Shown here: positions 21,513-33,197 of the stretch, one piece after another | Layout of the letters: each line of letters begins with the position of its first letter | Numbering within the stretch: position 1 is the stretch's first letter | From: Leuctra nigra | Taxonomy: Eukaryota > Arthropoda > Insecta > Plecoptera > Leuctridae | NCBI GenBank assembly: GCA_934045905.1 | Contig: OW203766.1 | Location: 16,920,309-16,984,308 of the forward strand | Reading direction: 5' to 3' | Length of the DNA: 64,000 nucleotides | Position numbers and translations under genes: made by a program | The notes under the pieces: generated by a model | What the model saw: only the letters and a program-made list of their open reading frames with translations | What the model was told of the DNA's origin: nothing | Database searches by the model: none

Positions 21513-23358
21513 TATAGGTATTAAAGTTTCGTTTAATTTGTTGTCTTCTTTTGCAAAGATGAGAAAACAAATCGATAAAAATAGAGTCGTCGATTTAATC
21601 TACAAACTATTGGTTGTGGGTGGTTATTGAAGTGTACCGATCAAAGATCCGAACAAAATATTTAGACAAATGGCTCCCTGCTTTAGAGAACAAACTATCC
21701 AAGAGTCACGCCCGCCCAACTACATGACTACACCGTCTCAACTTCGCTGAAACTTCTTGGCCATCACTGCTGGCAGACACGTCTTGTATGACCTAACTCC
21801 TTACAACTCCACTGGGTCCTGGAGATGGATGTCACATCCTCAGCATGAATCAACTGCTACTTGGAGTCACGTGTCACCTGTTGCTCTTGGCAGCTCACAC
21901 CTCATGTCACGGTGACAGCTGCTCAATCATCCGCTGACAGGTTTATCTCCCCAGGCCACGAGAGAGGGGGGAGAGAAAGAAGCGAGACCATTCTTCCGGT
22001 ATTTAGAAGTTTAAACAGATTTTAGCATGCCAAAAGTCAACTTCGAATCAAGAATAGTCAATTAGTCAGTATGATCGAAGTTCAAACGGAAGCGAACGTG
22101 AATCGCACGGTTCGTCAGAGATTTTTTTTGAAATTTTGTCTTCCCACTAAATAATTTTACAAAATCAGATAGTAACGACCCATAACAGCCCAATAGACTA
22201 AATAATACCGTACACTGGAGTACTTTATGACCTCTCAAAGTATTTTAGATGTGTGTAGATATAAGATTTAAGATTCTTGTCTACCATTCTTTCTTTGTTA
22301 AATGGCGTCAGTTCTTTGAGAAGCCAACGATATTACTAATGTTCCATTGTCTCGCCCGTGAGTGCACTTGGAATGCAATTCTCCTGCAGACAGCAGCCGT
22401 GTTTATGTCTCGATAGAGTGCGCTGCAACTCATTTATGTCTGCTGTCTAAGTGACATCATATCACTCCACTACTCCATGATGCAGTAATAATATCTTGCA
22501 TTAGGCATGTCGTAGAGGCCAAGTATGAAGATAAAAGAAGTCAGGGAATTGTATCAAAAGTAGCGTATTGTATTATCAGAAGTACGCGATGGTCTGTGAT
22601 CATACCATTGCAAACCCCGTCTCAATAACTCAAAATGTGTGAAAATGTATCTTATCTATATCTAAATTAACTACAAAATAACGTCTGTGTACTTTTTTTA
22701 ATTGTTCATGAGGTATGAATAACAAAAAAGTTTTCGAAGAAATATTGTTAACTCAACCTTTCTAAAAGGTTCTATAAGGAATATTTAAAGGCACACGATC
22801 TTGCAGTGAATGTAGGTACTGAGATTTTTTTATCAAAATTTAAAAAATTGCTGACTTCCTCCTGGCATAAGTCCTCATAAATCCTCTGTATAGTACCAGT
22901 AATTAAGTTTAAACTGTCATTCAAAGAATATCATTGGTTGTTGCCATGGCAATATAGTCTTAATCAACTGTTTAAAATTTAGCAAAGATTGAAAAACTGG
23001 ACCGTAGGGTTATATTACACTATCAATTTATTGAACAATCTCAGTCAATTTGATTCCAAAGTCTCATTAAAAATTGTAATTGTAGTTGCATTGTGTAATC
23101 CAGTCTTAAGATCCGAGCACATCTTGTAGCTAGGAAGTGAGTAGCTCCATTAGCCGTCACCAGGTGGCAGTGTTTGTATCCATTAGACCGAGCATCACTT
23201 GCTGTCACGACACGTCAAGAGCGACGAGCGAAGAATGAATAAACCACGCCGGCTTATCTCAACTCTCCCCTCCACAGCCGGGTTAATTTGTTGGCAAACT
23301 CATTACGTGCCTTGCAAGTGGAACATTCAGTCGAACTGATGAGCAAGAAGTGGGATTG
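21513..23358. other. Mostly unique sequence, no gene recognised
   Basis: About 1.85 kb with few repeat signatures and some GC-richer stretches (21700-22000, 23100-23280). It contains a short frame, ATG at 21845 to stop 21935-21937, with a signal-peptide-like start (MNQLLLGVTCHLLLLAA). It is preceded by an acceptor-like ATCCTCAG, but there is no further support. It could be intronic or regulatory DNA. Confidence 0.4.
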
Positions 23359-24504
23359 TTGAGCGAGCGAAGCGAGCGACTCCATTTGGCTCTTTTAGCA
23401 CGGACCTCTGTTTTTTTTTTTGTTTTTTTTTTGTTTTTGTTTTTGTATGCTAAAGGAAGCAATAGAAGTCGCACCGTTTCACCGATCGACCTGAAATTTT
23501 GCACACATGTAAAGACAACCTTCTCTGTTTGCAGACCCAATTTTTTTTTGAAATCCATCCATTGGTTCATTGTTAAAATAAGTATCTCCTGATAGCCTAA
23601 AAAATGAAAATGGTCTTCGAGAAATGTGATCAAACTCATATTTAGCATGGTCAGTAAGACCAACAATGTCACTTTTTTTACCAATTTTCAGCCGAATCTG
23701 TCAAGAAAGTATGCACTTATTGACATTTTTAATAGCTGTCAGAAATGAAACATTGAAAATGAATGTCTTTCCAATGCAACTGAATCTGATTTGCTTTAGG
23801 TACAAGAGTGTTTTGATGGTATGTACACTTTTTTAGTGAAAAGCAGATATTTTTATGTGTATTGAGTTGATCAAATTTGAATAATTCAATTTGGATCATA
23901 GTTTCCAACAAATCATTTCGAGTTTTTAAGGACCTTGATTGTCTTTTCGTCAATTCGTAGTTCTGATGGCCGTGCCTCCCGTGTTTCTACTTGGCTGATT
24001 TTGCATCCAGGAGGGATTAGAAACATAAGCTCACATTTCAATAATATCATTGAGTGGCGTTTGTTCTCTTCTAGCGTTCACACGTCATTCCAAATCTCTC
24101 CTGCATTGTGCTTCTTTTCGTTGATAATTTTGGCAATTTGGTGTACTTTGTGAAGGTATTAGTAAAATTGAATCGCTTTTAAAGCATAGATATTAGGTAT
24201 CTACAGTTTTTGTCCAGGGGATTGATTATTTCAAATTATTTTCTTCTTGGAAACGTTGGATTTATTCCGTTTCTGAGCTTCTGTCTAGCCTGACATTTCC
24301 TTGAAGGTTAGGTATATCTCGGATTACACATTAATGGTGGTCATACAATGACACATTGTTTTATATTGATTCAGTGGATCGTAGTTTGCTTTCAGTTTGA
24401 CTTAAAATAATGTTTTCTGTGTGTTAACGAACGCATATTCGGTTAATGTTTGCGCACGTGTCGTGCTCGCTCATTCAACGCGTTACACAGAGCGTTTTCC
24501 TAGT
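23359..24504 (+). mobile_element. Helitron-like family H, copy D
   Basis: 1.15 kb complete copy: TTGAGCGAGCGAAGCGAGCG start, T-rich tract, and hairpin CAACGCGTTACACAGAGCGTT followed by TTCCTAGT at 24504. Its first ~950 bp (to ~24310) are nearly identical to copy C, in inverted orientation. It then jumps straight to the 3' part, a larger internal deletion than in C. Confidence 0.78.
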
Positions 24505-24746
24505 TTATTCAAGATGGGAGATGGACAAGTTGACAAAATGCAAAGGAGTTAATGGATGACGTGATGTTTTGTCAACTGTCGTTCTTGGAAAATTATTATG
24601 CTATTATGATACTTAAATTAGCTATTAATAATATTAATATTTATGCAATGTTTTGATTACTTTAATTCACTATCCCACATGATTAATTGTGATTTAATTT
24701 GTCGCCTATCGTCAGAAAGATTACTTTACTGGCACATGGACCCCTT

Positions 24747-24893
24747 TTCGAGATCGTTCGAGTGCTCGTATAATCGAACGTGACGTCAGACCGCACTTAA
24801 TATCATTCAAGCTCACAAATCAGTGTATTATTTTATTTGGTCTGACGTCAGAGGATAGGAATACGTATGCAAATCAAAACGAACGATCTCGAA
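24747..24893. repeat. Small fold-back element
   Basis: TTCGAGATCGTTCG and its inverse CGAACGATCTCGAA, with inner GACGTCAGACC/GGTCTGACGTC arms. 147 bp, MITE-like, no duplication identified. Confidence 0.65.
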
Positions 24894-25214
24894 TATTACC
24901 CTCATGGCGTCTCACTAAAAATATCCTGTTTCGGTTTTTCCTTTACGTCTTTTAATATATATTACATGTTTTTTACACTTCTTCCGCTTCATGCATTTCT
25001 GAACTCAATATGAGTATATTGGAGGAGTTGTTGGTTCGATGCACCCCGCAATACATGCACGTGTTGCGGGCTGCATTCAGGCGCACACACGGCGCCTCCA
25101 CTGATGTTGACGTCACCATTCACGCATATGAGATTCAAATATATAGTATATAACTTGTTATGTTCCTGAACTGATACACATTCAGTTAAAATACTGTGAG
25201 AAGACATGGGTAAA

Positions 25215-25738
25215 ATCATGAAGCTATAATTTGGTTCCTAAAATCAAACCCGTAAAAAGCAGTCCGCGTAAAATCATCAGCCAAGTCTCCTCTTTTATAA
25301 ATATTAATTAAATCTAAACATTTAGCACTGCAATGTTCAAAAAATATTAAAAACATTATGATATTAAAAATTGTGCCAAGTCAACAAGTTAATTCAAACA
25401 AAATTTAAGAAAAAAAATAAGTAGATACTTGGTGCATCGTGTAATGGTGTAACCAACAATAGGAGCGAAGTGTATTGGGAAGAAATCAAATATATCTTCG
25501 TTGAATGCTCGAAAAAATCGATGCGCCAAGCATATTTTGATTTTTAACAATAATTTTTGAATTATCGTGTTGCCTTGGCAAATTATTAGGATATTTCACA
25601 ACAGTGTGAGATTTTCCATTTCTAAGATTCAGTACGACCAAAATGCCAAATTGATATCATAGTTTGGCAGTTTAACGGTCGATATGAAGTCTGTGCGCAA
25701 AGTACGACTTGGCTGGCGTGAAGCACCACCCCATTATA
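25215..25738 (+). mobile_element. Diverged, shortened copy of the 1.33-kb composite element
   Basis: CAGTCCGCGTAAAATCATCAGCC, GCACTGCAATG, TACTTGGTGCATCGTGTA and later GATATTTCACAACAGTGTGAG, TACGACTTGGCTGG follow the order seen in the copies at 44083 and 48308. Much of the middle is missing. Confidence 0.6.
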
Positions 25739-25892
25739 TTAAATAATAAAGAGTAAAGCATCCATCCAACTTAGAGTACTGCATAAGATATGAGTATAAT
25801 ATCACCGTCAAATGCATTCTAGCATGCAGCATGACGTGACTCAAAATAAAAGCGTCATATAAAAGTAGAGACATAAACTAAGTGTAAATAAT

Positions 25893-26089
25893 GTCGTGGA
25901 CGTTTTCGGAACCATCTTGTAATGACATGGCAGTGGTGACGGTTTGTTCCGTTCATCTAGAAGATGAACCACTGCCTTCATCTTCTGGCCAGAAGATGAA
26001 GGAAGTACATCCTTCGAAACGTCGCGAACTGCCCTTATCAGGGCCACCAGCACCTCCAACGGAACAAACCGTCACCACTGCCATGTCAT
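25893..26089. mobile_element. 197-bp hairpin-rich insertion with 14-bp target duplication
   Basis: TAAGTGTAAATAAT occurs at 25879-25892 and 26090-26103. The insert carries a perfect 30-bp inverted repeat (25921-25950 and 26061-26090), nested hairpins around TTCATC/GATGAA, and AAGGA...TCCTTCGAAACGTC, which looks like part of a hammerhead core without the CUGANGA box. No coding sequence. Confidence 0.8.
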
Positions 26090-26187
26090 TAAGTGTAAAT
26101 AATTTAATATTTCGCATTTGATGTATCTGTACATATTACTATGACTTACCTATGCTGAAGTGTCATAAAGATCATAGGGTGTGAATA

Positions 26188-26631
26188 CCCCCCGACGGCT
26201 GCCCCCTTATCGCGGTGGTGGGGTTTGTGTTGGCCAATGATCCATTGCAGCTACGCCGGCGAGCATATGCTCATGTGTAAGGGCTACCCATGCTGGACAG
26301 ATCAGTGGTGAGGCCTAGACCAAGAGCAGCCAGGGTCGGCCTAACCATGCCCTCCCTTGAATTTGCGGTCCCCTCGGGCCGGCCTTCCCCCTCGAGATGG
26401 TGATCCCCCTGAAATCGGGTTCAGCCGGCCCGAATCCTCACACCCCCCGGTCCGTCCCCATTCCTGCCTGGCATTCCCACCAGTGCTGGACTCCCCCGGA
26501 TCGGGCCCGTTAGGTCGACCCCATCCCCTTGCCCTCCAATTATGATCAACAAAGTTAAATATAACAATTAATGTGCGCAATATAACCTCGTCGTTGACGC
26601 GCCATTAAACCAAACTAATCTAATCTAATCT
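26188..26631 (+). mobile_element. 444-bp LINE-derived short element (SIDE-like)
   Basis: Flanked by a perfect 12-bp duplication, AGGGTGTGAATA (26176-26187 and 26632-26643). The GC-rich body starts CCCCCCGACGG and ends with a (TAATC)n tail after GTTGACGCGCCATTAAACC. No Pol III boxes were found. The tail and duplication fit mobilisation by a LINE of the I-like group. The open frames across it are compositional. Confidence 0.8.
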
Positions 26632-26652
26632 AGGGTGTGAATAGCTCTAGAG

Positions 26653-26720
26653 CAGTGGTTCTCAACCTTTTTGCCCCCTTTCACCATTAGTCACAATATA
26701 ATTACCAATTTCAAATGTTA
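26653..26720. mobile_element. Left end of a hAT-type element
   Basis: CAGTGGTTCTCAACCTTTTT is a classic hAT terminal inverted repeat. I could not find its partner. A TAACCCTTTATA/TATAAAGGGTTA pair (26717 and 28221) hints that the element extends to about 28.2 kb and hosts the next insertion. Confidence 0.5.
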
Positions 26721-27340
26721 ACCCTTTATAGGTTACTGGTACAATTGTTCTGCCACCACAAAAAAAAAATATTGCACTCAAATTTCTTTAGTACCACTAA
26801 GGTCCACTTTATTGTACATTTGAATCACCCGGGTTTTTAACGTACTGACCTCAAACATGACCATTTGTGCCATCTATCGTGGTTTATGTGATACATCGGT
26901 ACACTGTATGTACCAGTGATGTTTTCAAGCCAGCAAAATTATAGAAAAAATTTCCATTCCATGTTTTGACATGTGTTTCAAGAAATCTATCAGTTTTGAT
27001 TTGAAATAGAATGGTAAGTTGACTGTGTAAAAGATAATTACATTTGTTTTAGCGAGAAATTGTGTTGTGAAACCTGTTGATTAGTAAATATAACCCATTT
27101 TCTGAATCTTGGTTTGGGAAAAATCGTCCTCTCGATTGAAATGCCATTTTTCAATAAATAAAATGAAATTCCTTGATATGTAAAATGTACTTCACAACCG
27201 TTTTATATTTTCAGTAACATATTCAAATTCAATAAAAAAAATAACTCTAGTCCTATTTATAATCGGGAAAGATGTTATTTCAAGTTGAACTCATGTTGTA
27301 GTTGTCAGGCTGATTTTTGCATGCTATTTTGACAGCAAAG

Positions 27341-28004
27341 TAGGGATGGCACCCGGTAAAATTTACCGGTATATTAAGGTAAATTTACCGGTAAATTTAC
27401 CAATGATTAATTTACCGGTAAAAAAAATTGTAAATTTTGTTTTTTTGATCCTCTCCAATGTATGAATGGAGATATCAAATTTTAAGTAAAAACTATAAGT
27501 AAACATCAGTGTGACAACATTAGCAGTTAGGCATATTTTACGTTGATTTTTGGTTGTCCTCAATCATTCAGAATGATAACTCCATCCATATACCATTACT
27601 TCCAATGTCGGAATCTCTCTTCAGGTTTGCTTGTTTAGCAGACACAGATTGTAACTTGATCAAATTGGTGGTCGACAATTCCTCTTATGGGAGAATAACA
27701 CAGGCATGGCATAGCCTACACTAGATTGGTCGAATCAATGCTATTCGGTTATATCATCCCTTATCAATATGGAGTATTGTCATTATTAACATTGATTATA
27801 GATGTAGGTATTGTTATTGACCTGACTGCGGTAATCTTTGTAAATGGGTCAAATAATAAAGTAGGGTAATTTTTGTAATTGGTATAGTAATGAATTGGTA
27901 TCTGCCATCATTTTTCAAAATTTACCGCTGACCGGTAAATTTACCAGTAAAAATTACCGGTAAATTTACCGATTTTTTCAGACCCGGTAAAAGTGCCATC
28001 CCTA
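27341..28004. mobile_element. Non-autonomous hAT element with TTACCGGTAA palindromes
   Basis: 664 bp, ends TAGGGATGGCAC and GTGCCATCCCTA, flanked by the perfect 8-bp duplication CAGCAAAG (27333-27340 and 28005-28012). Both subterminal regions are packed with TTTACCGGTAAATT-type palindromes, likely transposase-binding sites. No transposase. Confidence 0.9.
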
Positions 28005-29379
28005 CAGCAAAGTACTACATAATCTTACTTTTGTACTACTGTACCAGTGAGTTCGCCATAAATGCGGTATGCAGGAATGGTCAATATTAGGTACAATAGC
28101 TGTACCACCCTTTTTCTCAAATTTGGTTTTGATTTTTGGATTTTCAAAATTTTTCCTATGCTCCTCAACTCTAATTAAAGCCATGGAAAAGATGTTTTTT
28201 TTTAATTTTTATGAACGGCGACATTCTGCCCTATAAAGGGTTAATTAAAATAATACGCATATTATTGATATTTTTGATTTATTTCTCTGTTAATGGGACG
28301 GTATTTTGAGTAAAACACGTTTGCACACGAAGCCCTCAAACACATCAAGGGGGTCTGGGCCCCACAAGCTCGGGATAAGAAAGTGAATTTAGAACTTTCT
28401 TTTGCGTTTCGAATGATAGCTTTCGGTGATTTGATATTTGGTCACACCCCCGGTGAATTTTTCACCGTTATGTACGGGATGTGGGGGGGGGGGCAAAATG
28501 TTAAGATCATTGGGTGGGGGGGGGGGGGGGTTCTCCAGCACACACGGAAGAATATTGGTTCGTTTTGGACATGATTTGTAATAAAATTTAGTGCGTTTTC
28601 TATGAAACAAAAAACATACACATTTTATTTTATTTCAGTCAGATGTTCCCACTTTGATTGCAAAATGAACAAAAGAATACCGTATAAGATCAATGTAATG
28701 TGTCTCTAAAAAAGTAGAGAATCACTTTTTTGGAAAAAGGACAACAAAATTTTACTGATATTTATTTCCATCATTTTCGGTTTTCCAGAGTCTCGGATTC
28801 TTCAAGCTTCCAGACGCCCATGAGATGATCGTGTACATCTTGGTCGTGGGAGGATGCTGTGACGTGTGGAACTCTATTACCTGGTCTCGAGAAGATCAAA
28901 GCGCTCAATCTCTGACAATACCTGATCTAGTCCATAACTAGGTCACGTGTTCCTCTCATTATGTTCGGCTTCATCAGCAAGTCGGAGAAAACTTGTCGTT
29001 TACGTAGGTACAAGCGATCGAAATAGCTCGCCTTTGCCAACGAAAATGACGTTCTTTTCTGCAAAGGAAATGCATTTAAATAGGAAAATTTAGCGATTTT
29101 AATTAAGAATTTTTGTATGATGAACTCTTGTGACAGAGGACAATCTTTTGAAGCTTTATCCCAAAGTTTTTGTTCAGAAATTGTTAATAATGGTATGTAG
29201 ATATCCAAAGTTAAAAAAATGTGTTGTATAACACCGAGGCCGACTGTTTCTGAGTTTCTTTTTTGTCCTTATTGTACGTCAGGTTTTGAAGTTTTTGCAA
29301 GTAACTGCATACTTGATGCACCATGTGAAGTCAAAACAAGATCGAATATGAGAGTTATTAAGGTTTAAATCTTTCTTGT
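28005..29379. other. No gene recognised; G-rich runs
   Basis: Holds long G runs at about 28480-28530 (G-quadruplex potential). The rest is AT-rich without repeat boundaries I could define. Confidence 0.45.
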
Positions 29380-29995
29380 TTTTTGTCTGCACACTGCCCA
29401 GGTCATACTGGTCAATCTATTTGATAATTCTGTGATTGGTAGAAAAATTAAATGAACCGTTTTTCCGATCAAGTTTAAATTTAAACTAGTCTAAATCTAA
29501 ACTAACTAGTCTAAACTAGTTTATGCTAGTCTATGAGACTAGCATTTATTAGAATTTCCAAATTTTTAGCTAAATTTGTCAAGAATTTTAAGAATTATTG
29601 ACATTTTAATCACATTTTGAATTATTTGTCAAATTTGTCTTATTGAGAAAGTACAGCAAATCATTATGATTACATTCATAGCTTTGGCCAATGTCTAAAG
29701 CAAAAACTCTCACACATCGTATGAATATGTACACTCGGCAGAACAAAAATTGATCGGTGAACAAATTTGAATGACTGCTGGTCATGTTCCATGCCAATCA
29801 AAGCTTGTTATTATCATTGAAATGTGAGCTCACTTACTAGAGTGAGACAAGGAGATCGCTAGGACTGTCTTCTGATGGTGCGATCTAACATAATTTTATC
29901 AGTCAATCAGAGTTATTGAACAATCAATTTTAGTTGTGCCAACTGTCAAGTGTATAAGCTTTCTTATCAACGCGTTATACCAATCGATTTCCTAT
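29380..29995 (+). mobile_element. Diverged Helitron-like family H copy hosting an M2 MITE
   Basis: CTGCACACTGCCCAGGTCATA and TGTGATTGG early, and CTTATCAACGCGTTATACC plus TTTCCTATTCT at the end, match family H 5' and 3' parts. The MITE 29732-29952 interrupts it. Confidence 0.55.
29732..29952. mobile_element. MITE family M2, diverged copy
   Basis: TA-flanked. The left end CACTCGGCAGAACAAAAATT and right end TTTTAGTTGTGCCAACTGTC..GTG are degraded versions of the M2 ends, with the shared interior TGACTGCTGGTCATG and TCTGATGGTGCGATCT. It lies inside a Helitron-like fragment. Confidence 0.75.
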
Positions 29996-30817
29996 TCTAG
30001 TACCAATTAAATATATATTCAAACCTGATGTCTCTTACAAAATTCTCTTCCAAAATAGAAATCTCTCCAAGGTGCATTCCTGTGGAAGTTGAAAGTCAAA
30101 AACCTCATCACAACTCAAAATAAATTATCAACGCTTCATTTTCTTCGAATATTTTCAGAAATACTCGAGCCCTTGAGAAATCCGAGGGTAATCATTAGAT
30201 CGGGGATTTGACGCAACAAATTCACGTCTCAAATAAAAAATGTGATTCATTGACATTTTGTAAATTATAATTTTTTATATCGGATACCCTCTGCGTCTTC
30301 CAGAAATAACGTAGACAGATTGGCAACGCACAATAATAATAATACTTTGGTGGCAGCTGGAGGACGACTCTAAGAAATGACGAAAATATGACTGTATTTA
30401 TCAAGGCAATAGAAACACATTTACAATTTAAATTAGCAATAAATTAGCAGTAACGTGAAGTGATGTAATAAAAGCAAAGAAGAAGATAATATACCAGGAA
30501 ACAACTTAGTAAAATACAATTATTTGAACAGAAACACTGGTATTGTCAAGAAATAAAAATTAAAAGAGTCCGCAATATTTGTGAAGTGATGTGATGTGAA
30601 GCAGTAATGTGAACGACTATGAAGTCGTTCACAACTGTGTTGTAATAAGAACGTAAAGTAGCATTATGTAACAAGGTTTTGCAAATACCAAACTTTTGTT
30701 TCTAATTTTACGTTTGCTGTGAGACTGAGCTAATGAGACACGAATACGGTGTTGCGAGCAGTGTTGTCAAGTATCTACAAGACTGTATCTGTATCTAGAT
30801 AGCAAGTAGTTTGACCA

Positions 30818-30978
30818 GGAGGCCAATTCTTGAGTTTTCATGTTTTGAAACCATGTGTGGTTTCATTGTTTAAAACGTAAAAAAGTTGAAGACTAAGCAA
30901 TAGTTGTCAACTTTTTTACGTTTTATACAATGAAACCACACATGGTTTCAAAACATGAAAACTCAAGAATTGGCCTCC
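30818..30978. mobile_element. Palindromic MITE with ~70-bp near-perfect arms
   Basis: GGAGGCCAATTCTTGAGTTT...and its inverse enclose about 20 bp; the arms continue through ACCATGTGTGGTTTCAT and AACGTAAAAAAGTTGA. A decayed relative lies at 32195-32340. Confidence 0.85.
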
Positions 30979-31209
30979 AGTGAAGAGTGAACACTCACTC
31001 AGATTACAGTGTCTTAAAATCGTATCCAATGTGTTTTTGAACTTCTAAACTTGTAAAAGCACGCGGATCAATATTATCTAAATGATGCTTACATTACACA
31101 GACTATAATTGCATTTCATGAGAAAACATGAATTTGAAAATAACGATCACATTTGAAATTTATTTAAAGTTCTTTTGATGGGCATTTTATACTTGATTTG
31201 AAACATTTT

Positions 31210-31376
31210 GTCAAATTTATTTAAATAAATTCAAAGTCAAATGATCACTGCTCATTTGACTCATTCTATCTTCCTCCTTTTTCCAAGGTCATTACAGAGC
31301 AGGATCTTCACGCGTTTATTTTGCATGTAATACGAGCTCGCTTATCTTCCCATTACACTGAGCGTTGTCCTAGTAT
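31210..31376 (+). mobile_element. Helitron-like family H 3' fragment
   Basis: TACGAGCTCGCTTATC..CCATTACACTGAGCGTTG then TCCTAGT at 31376 is the family's 3' terminus. Upstream similarity is weak. Confidence 0.55.
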
Positions 31377-31865
31377 TTTATATCAGTAGTGATATTACCT
31401 ATGTAGGTAGGTAAATAGCCACTTGTCATGATAAAAGAAACGTAATTACAATTATTATATTCATTCTGTTGATATTATATTGTGATTGAATGTCATTGAG
31501 ATTAGGAGACCTACTTGCAAGTACAGTCCCTGCGATTGACTTCAGTGCTCCTACAGTCATGGCGGTGGTGTGTGGTAAGTTAATATTCTGTTGAAATTAT
31601 GTTTATACGATACATTTCGATCTTCTATCAAAACTCGTATAACCGCAACAAAATATAATATAAATATGATAAAATATAATATAAAATAAAATAAAATACA
31701 ACAAAAAACATGTAATAACATTTAAAACATAAAATATGAAGTTCAATGATAATCTAAAAATATGTCAGTCTATTTCTTAAAATACACAAAAATGTGGTTT
31801 GTGTAATACAAAAAAGGTCTGTATACCAAATTTGGAACGTTCACACATTTCGAGTAAATAATGTA

Positions 31866-32135
31866 CCCCATAAAAAACTCTCCGTGTATAAATACCAGCC
31901 AAGTCTCTTCAACTACAAAAAGAGCAGAAGTCAATTCAGAACTGAAAAGTATAGTGATTCTTTTGTTTTATCACGTCGTTTTAGATACCTTGTAGTATTT
32001 ATTTTTTGACCTACACTTTTATAAGTACTTTTAATTTATACACGATGCTCCAAGTATATTTTGTTTTCTTAATTAACGTCTTGACTTTGCAGTTTTTTGA
32101 CATCAGTATTTTTAAGCGGAGTGCTTTTTATGGGG
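31866..32135. mobile_element. Diverged copy of the composite element's 5' palindrome
   Basis: Starts CCCCATAAAAAACTCTCCGTG, contains CAGCCAAGTCTCTTCAACTA and ACACGATGCTCCAAGTATAT, and ends GGAGTGCTTTTTATGGGG. Corresponds to 44083-44482 without the downstream ~930 bp. Confidence 0.7.
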
Positions 32136-32194
32136 TATAAATAATTGGAGGAATTTCATCGAAACTGAGAAAATATTCACTATATGAAGTTGCG

Positions 32195-32340
32195 TGTGGC
32201 CAATTCTTGAGCATCGCATTTTCAAACTGTTTTACGTTTGTATAATAAAATTTGAATAAGTTGAAGTTTATTGCCTAGTTGTCAACTTTTCAAGTTTCGA
32301 ACAATGAAAACAACGGTTACAAAACTTGAAAGTTCTAAAT
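32195..32340. repeat. Decayed palindromic MITE, relative of 30818-30978
   Basis: GGCCAATTCTTGAGCATCGC, GTTTTACGTTTG and TTGTCAACTTTTCAAG follow the order of the intact copy, but the arms are heavily mutated. Confidence 0.55.
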
Positions 32341-32410
32341 ACAAATTATCTTCCAATGGGGCTCCACACTTCAAGCTTAGAATAGAGTGAGCTAGGTGCA
32401 ATTATTCCCC

Positions 32411-32424
32411 GTTGCTATGGCAAC
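32411..32424. promoter_or_regulatory. RFX X-box-like site
   Basis: GTTGCTATGGCAAC matches the palindromic RFX-family X-box, known from ciliary gene promoters. It lies about 290 bases before a short frame (32716-32820, MAAWKPIRRDVV...) of unknown nature. Chance occurrence is possible, since similar palindromes also occur in MITEs here. Confidence 0.3.
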
Positions 32425-33197
32425 AGATCAAATGTTGTTGACAGGTTGCTAGATTTGTCTGAATTGAAAACAAAAGAAGTTGTTTAACATAAAGTGATCT
32501 TCTAGAATAAAAATTAAGTAATTGAAACTATTTCTACATTTAAGTAGTATATATTACATTTTAAAACAATTACCTTCACTCCGAACACGACAGTTTGGCA
32601 TTATATTTCAAAACTAGAAGTTTAAAGTGAGCTGTCATCTATCTGTCATTTTGTACAGAGCATGCGTGGAAGGAAAAAATGTAAGATTGTAGCTAGCGCT
32701 CCGTAGTGAGAACAAATGGCAGCGTGGAAGCCCATTCGTCGAGATGTTGTTAACCTCTCCTTGAAGAAGGTCCACTTGCCCGGGACCCCTGGTGGGAGGA
32801 TGGGTCGTGGTAATAGTTAAAGGCGCCAGGAGCTCTGTTCTAATCCAAAATCATCGGAGCTACCTACGTAATGATGGATCCTTTTAATTGAACTAAAACA
32901 CTTTTACTTCAGTTAACCAGAGTATCTTTAATTGTAAGTCACAAGAATGAGCACATGTGAGAAGAAGTTTACAATCACAATAATATGAGTTCCTGCTTCA
33001 ACTTTGCAGAGCCTGCTTAGCTTTGTTACAGTACTGAATCTTTCACTACACATATAAACCAAAACTAGGCACAAATATTGTAAGATTGTTCCAATATAGC
33101 CTCCAATATTCCTCAAAACACCCAGAGTTTCTTCTCTCCAACCCCTCTTCTCTCTTGCAACCCTCCTCACTCAATGTCTACGCTCACTTCCTGCACT

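Noticed and set aside
26341..26580. 79-codon minus and 62-codon plus frames in GC-rich DNA
   Set aside because: They lie inside the 444-bp LINE-derived element and reflect its composition, with no protein similarity recognised.
31571..31595. First coding exon ATGGCGGTGGTGTGTG followed by donor GTAAGT
   Set aside because: Only five codons, no acceptor partner or homology; the pattern is easily met by chance.
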